From the NCBI GenBank assembly GCA_017615515.1, contig JAFZZX010000127.1, positions 1 to 8,349 of the forward strand: 8,349 nt of DNA, in the 5' to 3' direction. Under the pieces are notes generated by a model. That model was not told where the DNA came from and did not search any database. It saw only the letters and a program-made list of their open reading frames with translations. How positions within the stretch are numbered: the first letter of the stretch is position 1; each line of letters opens with the position of its first letter. Source of the DNA: Clostridia bacterium. Its GTDB lineage: Bacteria > Bacillota > Clostridia > Christensenellales > CAG-1252. Both the position numbers and the translations under genes were made by a program. This document shows, piece after piece, positions 1 through 6,055 of the stretch.

Positions 1-982
1 TCGCTTCGCGGGTGAGGACGGTCACGCGCACAGCTCCCTTTCTCTCTAGGGAGAGGTTAGGGCAGTTCACGCTGTTTTTGATGTTTCCGTTTTCGATATA
101 ATCCTTGAGCTCGGCAGACGCCATAACGGCGCAGTTGTCTTCCGCTTCGGGAGTGGAAGCGCCGAGGTGGGGGATCGTGACGATCTTGTCCGAAACGCCG
201 ATCACGGCGGGCATCGGGAAGTCGGTCACGTACTTCTTGACTTTACCTGCTTCGAGTGCAGCGAGGATCGCGTCATTGTCGACGAGTTCTCCGCGCGCGC
301 AGTTTACGATGCGGACGCCGTCTTTCATCTTCGCGATGGAATCGGCGTTGATCATGCCGCGAGTCGCGTCGTTGAAGGGAACGTGCAGGGTGATGAAGTC
401 GCTCGCCGCATACAGAACGTCGAGATCGGTCGTGAAGACCAGTTCTTCGCTGATGGACTTCGCTTTTTCCGCCGTGAAGAAAGGGTCGTATCCGACGACC
501 TTCATGCCGAGCGCAAGCGCCGCCTTGGTCACGAGCGCACCGATCGCGCCGAGACCGATTACGCCGAGGGTCTTGCCGAAGATCTCGGGGCCGACGAAAG
601 CCTTTTTGCCGCTTTCGACTTGTTTCGCCGCGTCTTCCTTGCCCTTGAGCCCGCCTGCGAAAGCGACGCCGCCGAGGACGTCACGGCAGGAGAGGAGCAG
701 GGCGCAGATCACGAGTTCCTTGACCGCATTGGCGTTCGCACCCGGCGTGTTGAAGACCACGACGCCCGCGTCCGCCATCTTGGGCAGGGGGATGTTGTTG
801 ACGCCCGCACCCGCACGCGCCACGGCGAGCAGAGAGGGGTTGATCGGATATTCGTGCATTGCCGCGCTTCTGACGAGGATGCCGACGGGATCCGTCGCGT
901 CGTCCGTAACGCGATAATTCGCTTTGTCCAGGTTATTGTAGATCAAGTCGCTGATCGGATTTAATTTTTTGATCTCGTACAT
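1..982 (-). CDS. serA: D-3-phosphoglycerate dehydrogenase, short form (C-terminus cut off by window edge)
   Basis: Predicted to oxidise 3-phosphoglycerate to 3-phosphohydroxypyruvate with NAD+, the first step of serine synthesis in the cytoplasm. Reading leftward from an ATG at 982-980, 327 codons are visible without a stop. Visible motifs are RAGAGVNNI from R56, NTPGANANAV at about 78-87, the Rossmann nucleotide loop GLGAIG at about 144-149, CARGELVD with the catalytic-type Arg230, and IPHLGAST with His272. The part after about residue 318 (start RVTVLTRE) looks like the beginning of the ACT domain of short-form enzymes of about 385 residues, so roughly 60 residues are missing. The start is supported by a Shine-Dalgarno AAGAGG overlapping the serC stop, 7 nt before ATG. 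It is the second gene of a serC-serA operon. Oddity: where many relatives have the triad Glu in a DVFxxEP motif, this protein reads DFPMPAV, with no acidic residue. It could belong to a related 2-hydroxyacid dehydrogenase family, but the serC neighbour makes SerA very likely. Confidence 0.93.
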   Translation of the reverse strand, partial: MYEIKKLNPISDLIYNNLDKANYRVTDDATDPVGILVRSAAMHEYPINPSLLAVARAGAGVNNIPLPKMADAGVVVFNTPGANANAVKELVICALLLSCRDVLGGVAFAGGLKGKEDAAKQVESGKKAFVGPEIFGKTLGVIGLGAIGALVTKAALALGMKVVGYDPFFTAEKAKSISEELVFTTDLDVLYAASDFITLHVPFNDATRGMINADSIAKMKDGVRIVNCARGELVDNDAILAALEAGKVKKYVTDFPMPAVIGVSDKIVTIPHLGASTPEAEDNCAVMASAELKDYIENGNIKNSVNCPNLSLERKGAVRVTVLTREA

Positions 983-993
983 ACCGTTACCTC

Positions 994-2070
994 TTATTTG
1001 TTCTCGAGTTCAAACTTCTTCATGAATTCGATCAACTTCTTGACGCCTTCTACGGGCATCGCGTTGTAGATCGAGGCGCGCATGCCGCCGACGAGGCGAT
1101 GTCCCTTGATCGAGACGAGGCCATTTGCCGCAGCTTCCTTGACGAACTTCGCGTCGAGTTCTTCCGAACCTGTCACGAAGGGCACGTTCATGATCGAACG
1201 GTCTTCCTTGTTAACGTAGTTCTTAAAGAGGGTGCTGTTGTCGATGAAATCGTAGAGCATAGCCGCCTTTTCGACGTTGATCTTGTTGATCGCGGAGATG
1301 CCGCCCATCTTTTTGATGTGGCGAAGGGTCAGCATTGCAATATAGATGCTGAATGCGGGCGGGGTGTTGTAGAGGCTGTTCTTGTCCGCCTGGGTCTTAT
1401 AGGCAAGCATCGTCGGGCAGATCGGGAGTTCCTTGCCGATCAGATCCTTGCGGACGATCACGACGGTCAATCCTGCGGCGCTGATGTTCTTCTGCGCGCC
1501 GGCATAGAGCAAGCCGAACTTGCTGACGTCGATGTCACGGCTCAAAATCTCGCTGCTGACGTCCGCCACGAGGGGACAGGGGGTCTCGGGAAACTCTTTC
1601 CAACGGGTGCCGAAGATCGTATTGTTGCTCGTGATATGCACGTAGCTGGCGTCCTTACGGAAACTGTCGATCGTGACTTTCGGGATATAGGTATAAGTCT
1701 TATCCTCGGAAGAGGCGGCAAGAGCGATGTCTCCGTACTTTTTCGCCGATTTATAAGCGAGGTTGGCGAAGTTGCCCGTCACCACGTAATCGGCTTTTCC
1801 CGTCGCGGAGATCAGGTTCAGCGGGATCGCGTCGAACTGTTGGCTCGCGCCGCCTTGAAGCAGGAGTACCTGATAGTCGTCGGGGACTTTCATCAGTTCG
1901 GTGAAGAGGGCGAGGCACTCGTTATGAATGCCGTCGTACACCTTGGCGCGGTGGCTCATCTCGGTTACGCTCATTCCGCTGTTCTCATAGTCAAGAAAAG
2001 AGGCTTGCGCTTCTTTCAAAACGTCTTCAAAAAGCATGGAAGGTCCTGCGGAAAAATTGTAAACTCTCAT
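994..2070 (-). CDS. serC: Phosphoserine aminotransferase
   Basis: Predicted PLP enzyme that transaminates 3-phosphohydroxypyruvate with glutamate to give O-phosphoserine; the same enzyme can also act in pyridoxal phosphate synthesis. The 358-residue length is normal for the family. The N-terminus MRVYNFSAGPSML matches the family's NFSAGP signature. LQGGASQQF (71-79) is the phosphate/cofactor-binding region, and YAGAQKNIS (189-197) contains Lys194, expected to form the Schiff base with PLP. TSNNTIFGT (147-155) and the C-terminal GHRLVGGMRASIYN are also characteristic. The ATG at 2070-2068 is preceded by AAAGGAG with 6 nt spacing. That site lies inside a small hairpin, described separately. It is the first gene of a two-gene operon with serA, 11 nt apart. 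I see no T-box or other serine-sensing leader upstream. No unusual composition is seen. Confidence 0.97.
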   Translation of the reverse strand: MRVYNFSAGPSMLFEDVLKEAQASFLDYENSGMSVTEMSHRAKVYDGIHNECLALFTELMKVPDDYQVLLLQGGASQQFDAIPLNLISATGKADYVVTGNFANLAYKSAKKYGDIALAASSEDKTYTYIPKVTIDSFRKDASYVHITSNNTIFGTRWKEFPETPCPLVADVSSEILSRDIDVSKFGLLYAGAQKNISAAGLTVVIVRKDLIGKELPICPTMLAYKTQADKNSLYNTPPAFSIYIAMLTLRHIKKMGGISAINKINVEKAAMLYDFIDNSTLFKNYVNKEDRSIMNVPFVTGSEELDAKFVKEAAANGLVSIKGHRLVGGMRASIYNAMPVEGVKKLIEFMKKFELENK

Positions 2071-2090
2071 AATATTCTCCTTTGAATATT
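2071..2090 (-). promoter_or_regulatory. serC ribosome binding site inside a perfect 7-bp hairpin
   Basis: On the minus strand the 20 nt directly before the serC ATG read AATATTC-AAAGGA-GAATATT. The two 7-nt arms are perfect complements, and the six-base loop is the core of the Shine-Dalgarno (AAAGGA, with the following G in the stem). The ATG follows the right arm immediately. The stem is mostly A-U and therefore weak. It may expose the Shine-Dalgarno as a loop or gate translation by temperature or a bound factor, or it may be chance in an AT-rich leader. Confidence 0.6.
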
Positions 2091-2112
2091 TTATTCGCCT
2101 TTATTTTATATC

Positions 2113-2141
2113 ATTATATTTCGGAAAGCAACTAAACGTGG
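2113..2141 (-). promoter_or_regulatory. Candidate serC-serA promoter
   Basis: A perfect -10 box TATAAT lies on the minus strand at 2118-2113, in an AT-rich stretch about 43 nt before the serC ATG, predicting a leader of roughly 35 nt. No good -35 hexamer sits 17 nt upstream of it. An alternative pairing is TTGCTT, 17 nt, TAAAAT slightly further downstream. A terminator at 2222-2253 isolates serC from the gene upstream, so a promoter is required in 2071-2221. This is the best candidate, but the exact site is uncertain. Confidence 0.45.
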
Positions 2142-2221
2142 ATATATATTTTTTACGATTTCTCGAAAGTTTGCGATTTGATCCGCAACGGTTTTCGCTA
2201 CGCTTTTATGCGGTCGGGAAT

Positions 2222-2253
2222 GAAAATGCGCCGTAGATCACTTCTGCGGCGCA
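2222..2253 (-). terminator. Intrinsic terminator of the nucleotidyltransferase gene
   Basis: Read on the minus strand, TGCGCCGCAG and CTACGGCGCA form a 10-bp GC-rich stem (one G-U pair, arms at 2253-2244 and 2236-2227) around a 7-nt loop, followed at once by TTTTC. It lies about 46 nt past the stop codon of the 2299-2997 gene and before the serC promoter region. On the plus strand there is no T-run after the stem, so it should work only leftward. Confidence 0.85.
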
Positions 2254-2298
2254 GGCTATCTTGTTTACAAAGTGAAAGTTCGACTATCCGATCGCGTT

Positions 2299-2997
2299 TC
2301 AGATCGGCATTCGCTCTTCCGCGACGTGATAATTCGTACTGTAGTAGGACAGAAGGGTGCCGATGTCCGACCAATAGCCTTTCATGATCTTCGCGTAGAT
2401 CTGCCCCGGGATCGTGGGGAAGACGTTGCGTGCGAAATCTTGGAATCCCGATGGGATCTTCTTCAAGATCTCCTTCTTGAATACGTAGATGCCCGTCGAA
2501 ACGACGTCGCTGATCGGGATGCGCGGCTTCTCGATAAAGGAGCGCACCTTTCCCGCGCTGTTAAGCAGCATCACACCGAATTGGGACGGATCCTTGACGC
2601 GGGTCGCGGCGATGGTTGCGAGCTTTCCGTGCGAGCGGTGAAAGTCGATCAGTTCTGTCAGGTTGAAATCGGTATAGGCGTCGCCCGAGATCACGAGGAA
2701 ATCGTCCGCAAAAGCCGATGCGGCGCTCTTGACGCTACCCGCCGTCCCGAGAGGCTCTTTTTCGATGACGTAATGTAGGTTTACGCCGAGGTCTCGTCCG
2801 TCGCCGAACGCCTCGACGATCTTGTTCGCCATATAGCCCAAAGTGACGGATATATCGGTGATTCCGTGCTTTTTCAATAGTTCGATGATATAGCGTAAGA
2901 TCGGTTTGTCTATGATGGGCATCAAGGGTTTTGGGGAATGGTCGGTCAGGGGCGCGAGGCGAGTGCCTTTTCCGCCTGCCATAATCACAGCGTTCAT
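2299..2997 (-). CDS. Sugar-phosphate nucleotidyltransferase, single-domain
   Basis: Predicted to transfer a nucleotidyl group from an NTP to a sugar 1-phosphate, giving an activated sugar for cell-envelope glycans. It belongs to the family of mannose-1-phosphate guanylyltransferases and glucose-1-phosphate thymidylyl/uridylyltransferases. The 232 residues form one catalytic domain. They include the nucleotide signature GGKGTRLAPLT (8-18) with SPKPLMPI (Lys23), EPLGTAGS (81-88), the metal-binding GD at 105-106, IEKPR with Lys157, and GYWSDIGT (207-214), which normally closes the catalytic domain. It ends shortly afterwards, so there is no left-handed beta-helix or phosphomannomutase extension as in many longer relatives. 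The ATG at 2997-2995 is preceded by AAAGGAGA with 8 nt spacing. It appears monocistronic, ended by the terminator at 2222-2253, and runs divergently from RNase J. The sugar and base specificity cannot be read from the sequence, and no partner sugar genes are in the window. Confidence 0.92.
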   Translation of the reverse strand: MNAVIMAGGKGTRLAPLTDHSPKPLMPIIDKPILRYIIELLKKHGITDISVTLGYMANKIVEAFGDGRDLGVNLHYVIEKEPLGTAGSVKSAASAFADDFLVISGDAYTDFNLTELIDFHRSHGKLATIAATRVKDPSQFGVMLLNSAGKVRSFIEKPRIPISDVVSTGIYVFKKEILKKIPSGFQDFARNVFPTIPGQIYAKIMKGYWSDIGTLLSYYSTNYHVAEERMPI

Positions 2998-3068
2998 AGT
3001 CTCAGTCTCCTTTGCTCGTAGTATGTGGTTTTGCGTTCGATTTATGCCGTAAAGAGGTTTTTTTAGGT

Positions 3069-3093
3069 GAATCGCTCGAAATCACACCGATTC
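3069..3093. repeat. Inverted repeat upstream of the RNase J promoter
   Basis: GAATCG (3069-3074) and CGATTC (3088-3093) are perfect 6-bp inverted arms with a 13-nt spacer. The repeat ends 13 nt before the -35 box of the RNase J operon promoter and lies in the divergent intergenic region shared with the nucleotidyltransferase gene. It could be an operator for either gene, but arms this short can arise by chance. Confidence 0.25.
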
Positions 3094-3106
3094 GTGGGGT
3101 AAAGGC

Positions 3107-3135
3107 TTGACTGTCGTGATAATACTTACTATAAT
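3107..3135 (+). promoter_or_regulatory. SigA-type promoter of the RNase J operon
   Basis: TTGACT (3107-3112) and TATAAT (3130-3135) are separated by exactly 17 nt, so 11 of 12 bases match the consensus. Transcription should begin near 3142, giving a leader of about 40 nt. This should be a strong vegetative promoter for the three genes at 3183-7248. Confidence 0.9.
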
Positions 3136-3150
3136 CTAAATAAAAAAGTT

Positions 3151-3182
3151 TCCGCGTTTACGCGTGATTATAACGGAGTTTT
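3151..3182 (+). promoter_or_regulatory. RNase J leader: small hairpin and closely spaced RBS
   Basis: The short leader contains CGCG-TTTA-CGCG (3153-3164), a 4-bp GC stem with a tetraloop near the predicted 5' end. The Shine-Dalgarno is GGAG (3175-3178), only 4 nt before the ATG at 3183, shorter than the 6-9 nt used by serC, serA and the gene at 6052. No other in-frame start with a better site is seen. Confidence 0.4.
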
Positions 3183-4829
3183 ATGGCTAAGAAATTAAAA
3201 ATAGGATTTTTGGGCGGCGTAGGCGAGATCGGTAAGAATATGACCGTGATCGAATACGGAGACAGCATCATCGTCATTGACGCGGGTTTGACCTTCCCGT
3301 CCGAGGAAATGCTCGGCGTCGACGTGGTCATTCCCGACTTTACGTATTTGGTCGAGAACAAGGAGAAAGTGAAGGCGGTCATTTGTACGCACGGCCACGA
3401 GGATCATATCGGCGCGGTGCCGTATCTTCTCCAGGTGGTGGATACGCCGACGGTTTTCGGCAGTACCTTGACCTTGGGACTGATCCGCGCCAAACTCGAA
3501 GAGTTTGACGTGAAGGCGAAGATGAAGACCGTCAGCGCGGGCAGCACGATCTCGATCGATTGTTTTAAGATCAAGTTTTATAAGGTTTGCCACTCCATCG
3601 CGGGTGCGCTCGCGCTCTCGATCGACACGCCGCAGGGCGTGATCTTCCATACGGGAGACTTCAAGATCGATCATACCCCGATCGATAACGAGAAGATGGA
3701 TTTTGCGGCGCTCGCCGACCTCGGCAAGAAGGGCGTAAAGGTCATGCTCTCGGATTCCACGAATGCGGAGCGCCCCGGACACACGATCAGCGAACGCAAG
3801 GTCGGGGAGAGCATTTCCCGCATCTTTGCGGCGCACGCGGGGCGGCGTATCATCGTGGCGACCTTTGCTTCCAATTTGCACCGCATTCAGCAGATCCTCG
3901 ACATTGCTGCGGCAAACAACCGCAGGGTCGTGCTCAGCGGCAGGAGCGTGATCAAGGTCGTCGAACTCGGAAAGACCCTCGGCTTACTGCGCTATAACGA
4001 CAATTTGATCGTGAACGAGAGCGCGATGAAGAAGATCCCGCCCGAGAAACTCTGTATCATTTGTACGGGATCGCAAGGGGAGCGCGTCAGCGCCTTGACG
4101 CGTATGGCGGCGGGTGAGCATCCCTCGATCACCGTCGGGATCAAAGACACGATCATCATCTCCGCGAGCGCCATTCCCGGCAATGAGAAGAGCATCTATA
4201 ACGTGATCAACAGCCTCTACCGTCTCGGTGCGGAAGTCATCTATTCCGCGATCGAGGACGTGCACACCTCGGGGCACGCGCATCAAGAAGAGCTCAAGAT
4301 GATGCTTTCTCTGATCAATCCCAAGTATTTTATTCCCGTACACGGGGAGTTTCGCCATTTGAAGATCCACGCGGGGATCGCGCAGACGATGGGTATCCCA
4401 AAAGAGAATATCCTGCTCCCCGAGCTCGGTTGGAGCATCGAAGTCGCGAAAGACGGGCTCAAGAAGCTCGAGAATATCAAAGCGGGCAACGCCTACGTGG
4501 ACGGTGACGCAGTCGGCGATCTCGAGCCGGTCATCAACGACAGACGTCGCTTGTCTGCGGACGGATTCATCATCGTGCTCTTGACTCTGAACGTCGAGAA
4601 TGGCAAGCCGATGCCGCCTGAGATCATTACGCGCGGCGTGGCTTCTCTCAGCGAAGACAATATCGCGGAGATGAAGAAGCAGGTGCTGGGTGCGGTCAAA
4701 AACATCAAGTATATCAATACCGACAATCGCGACGCCGTCAAAGCGGCGATCCGTCGCACGGTCAAGAGAATGGTCGGGCCCAACGGGCAATCCTTCCCGA
4801 TGATCGTTCCCATCGTCGTCGAGAAATAA
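3183..4829 (+). CDS. rnj: Ribonuclease J
   Basis: Predicted cytoplasmic metallo-beta-lactamase/beta-CASP ribonuclease that degrades and matures RNA by 5'-3' exonuclease and endonuclease activity. At 548 residues it matches the usual length of about 555. The metallo-beta-lactamase core carries HGHEDH (70-75, metal ligands His70, His72, Asp74, His75), His137 in CHSIAG and Asp159 in HTGDFKID. The beta-CASP part shows SDSTNAE (190-196), TFASNLHRIQQI (227-238), TGSQGE (295-300) and SASAIPGNE (327-335), followed by SGHAHQEEL (363-371) and VHGEFRHL (386-393, His387). The last 100 residues form the C-terminal domain typical of the family. Oddity: the segment after His137 is HSIAGALAL, where the common form is HSIPDS.G. 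It is the first gene of a three-gene operon, and its stop overlaps the next start by one base (TAATG). Only one RNase J is visible, so J1 versus J2 type cannot be assigned. Confidence 0.97.
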   Translation: MAKKLKIGFLGGVGEIGKNMTVIEYGDSIIVIDAGLTFPSEEMLGVDVVIPDFTYLVENKEKVKAVICTHGHEDHIGAVPYLLQVVDTPTVFGSTLTLGLIRAKLEEFDVKAKMKTVSAGSTISIDCFKIKFYKVCHSIAGALALSIDTPQGVIFHTGDFKIDHTPIDNEKMDFAALADLGKKGVKVMLSDSTNAERPGHTISERKVGESISRIFAAHAGRRIIVATFASNLHRIQQILDIAAANNRRVVLSGRSVIKVVELGKTLGLLRYNDNLIVNESAMKKIPPEKLCIICTGSQGERVSALTRMAAGEHPSITVGIKDTIIISASAIPGNEKSIYNVINSLYRLGAEVIYSAIEDVHTSGHAHQEELKMMLSLINPKYFIPVHGEFRHLKIHAGIAQTMGIPKENILLPELGWSIEVAKDGLKKLENIKAGNAYVDGDAVGDLEPVINDRRRLSADGFIIVLLTLNVENGKPMPPEIITRGVASLSEDNIAEMKKQVLGAVKNIKYINTDNRDAVKAAIRRTVKRMVGPNGQSFPMIVPIVVEK

Positions 4830-6055
4830 TGAAGACGGAACTCCTCTCTCCCGCCGGAGATTTCGAGAAACTGAAAGTTGCCTGCCACTTCGGGGCGGAC
4901 GCCGTGTATTTCGCGGGCAAACGATTCGGACTGCGCGCTTATGCGGGCAATTTCTCCGTCGAAGAGATGAAAGAGGCTTTTTCTTATTTGCACGCGATCG
5001 GGAAAAAGGGCTACGTCACCGTCAACGTCTTTCCTTACGACGAGGACTTCCCCGAGCTCGAAGAGCATTTGCGTTATCTCGCCGAGATCAAGGCGGACGG
5101 TGTGATCCTCTCTGATCCCGGCGTGCTTTCGCTCGCTCGAAAGGTCGCGCCTTCTCTCGAGATCCATCTCTCCACGCAAGCGAATACGTTGAACGCGCGA
5201 GCCGCCGCGTTTTGGGCGGATATGGGCGTAAGTAGGATCGTACTTGCCAGGGAGCTTTCCCTCGATCGCATCGCTCGCATAAGAGACGCGCTCGATCCCG
5301 CCGTCGAGATCGAATGTTTCGCACATGGTGCGATGTGCATTTCTTATAGCGGTAGGTGCCTCTTGAGCAATTATTTGTCGGGGCGTGACAATTACAGCGG
5401 AGAATGCGTGCAGGCCTGTAGATGGAATTACGTTTTGCACGAGAAGAGCAGGGACGCTCGCGAGTTCCCGATCGAAGAGGACGAACGCGGCGCCTACATT
5501 ATGAACAGCCACGACTTAAAGACCATAGACATTATCGATAAAATGATGAAAGCGGGCGTAACCTCATTCAAGATCGAAGGGAGAATGAAGACGGTTTATT
5601 ACGTAGCGTCGGTCACGGACGCCTATCGTCGCGCGCTCGACGAGGCGGCGGAGCATCTTGACGACTATCGTTGTCGCCCCGAATGGGAGGAGGAATTGTC
5701 CCTTGCGTCCAACCGCGGTTTTACGCACGGCTTCTTGCTCGGCGGCAAGGGCGGGAAGGACACGATCTCCTATGAGGATTCCCGTTCCGAAGGCGGCGCG
5801 ACTTTCATTGCGAAAGTTTTAGGCTATGATTTTGAGAAAAGGTGTGCTATAATAGAACAAAGGAATCGGTTTTCGGTCGGCGATCGGCTGGAATTGATGC
5901 GGCCCGTACAAGAGCCGCGATCCATCTCGGTCGACAAGATCTATACCGAAAGCGGTGAGACGGTTTCGGACGCGATCCGCGTGCAGGAGATCCTCAGGAT
6001 CCCCACGGAAGAGGTCACGACGGAAGGCGACATCCTCAGAAGGAGAAAGGCGTGA
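4829..6055 (+). CDS. trhP: U32 family protein, tRNA uridine-34 hydroxylation type (TrhP/YrrO-like)
   Basis: Members of this U32 subgroup (E. coli TrhP, B. subtilis TrhP1/P2) take part in prephenate-dependent 5-hydroxylation of uridine 34 in tRNA. Older annotations call them collagenases or peptidases. The 408 residues begin with ELLSPAGD (4-11) and a TIM-barrel-like region, then the U32 signature at about 163-200: HGAMC, SYSGRCLLSNYLSGR and ECVQACRW. Cys170, Cys177, Cys193 and Cys197 could ligate an iron-sulfur cluster, as shown for the related UbiU and UbiV. SFKIEGRMK follows at 246-254, and the C-terminal beta-barrel domain (about 325-405) contains EQRNRFSVGDRLE. The start at 4829 shares one base with the RNase J stop and has only a weak Shine-Dalgarno (GAG), which suggests translational coupling. 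The end overlaps the next gene by 4 nt (GTGA). A plain peptidase role is unlikely; assignment to tRNA modification is by family, not proven here. Confidence 0.88.
   Translation: MKTELLSPAGDFEKLKVACHFGADAVYFAGKRFGLRAYAGNFSVEEMKEAFSYLHAIGKKGYVTVNVFPYDEDFPELEEHLRYLAEIKADGVILSDPGVLSLARKVAPSLEIHLSTQANTLNARAAAFWADMGVSRIVLARELSLDRIARIRDALDPAVEIECFAHGAMCISYSGRCLLSNYLSGRDNYSGECVQACRWNYVLHEKSRDAREFPIEEDERGAYIMNSHDLKTIDIIDKMMKAGVTSFKIEGRMKTVYYVASVTDAYRRALDEAAEHLDDYRCRPEWEEELSLASNRGFTHGFLLGGKGGKDTISYEDSRSEGGATFIAKVLGYDFEKRCAIIEQRNRFSVGDRLELMRPVQEPRSISVDKIYTESGETVSDAIRVQEILRIPTEEVTTEGDILRRRKA
5845..5853 (+). promoter_or_regulatory. Possible internal extended -10 promoter within the U32 gene
   Basis: TGCTATAAT is a perfect extended -10 element (TGn plus TATAAT) inside an unusually AT-rich patch of the U32 coding sequence, where two successive ATA codons are used. 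There is no clear -35 box. It would start transcripts near 5860, about 190 nt before the GTG of the downstream gene at 6052, and could give that gene independent expression. Confidence 0.3.

Noticed and set aside
105..964. Long open frames on the plus strand (105-917 and 167-964)
   Set aside because: They lie antisense to serA, which has strong family motifs throughout; the products are low-complexity and Arg/Asp/Val-rich, as expected for mirror frames of biased codons.
1099..2085. 328-codon open frame on the plus strand
   Set aside because: Antisense to serC, with no recognisable domain and no ribosome binding site worth noting.
2171..2189. TTGCG/CGCAA inverted repeat in the serC upstream region
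   Set aside because: Only 5-bp arms with an 8-nt loop and no following T-run; not distinguishable from chance.
2091..2298. T-box or riboswitch upstream of serC
   Set aside because: No T-box signature (AGGGTGGNACCGCG-type) or specifier structure is visible, and the only terminator stem lies close behind the preceding gene and fits its own termination.
2178..2387. Small 69-codon open frame on the plus strand between serC and the nucleotidyltransferase
   Set aside because: It spans the minus-strand terminator stem and the end of the nucleotidyltransferase gene, is Arg/Ser-rich, and has no Shine-Dalgarno.
4493..5512. 339-codon open frame on the minus strand
   Set aside because: It crosses the RNase J/U32 junction antisense to two well-supported genes and has no motif of its own.
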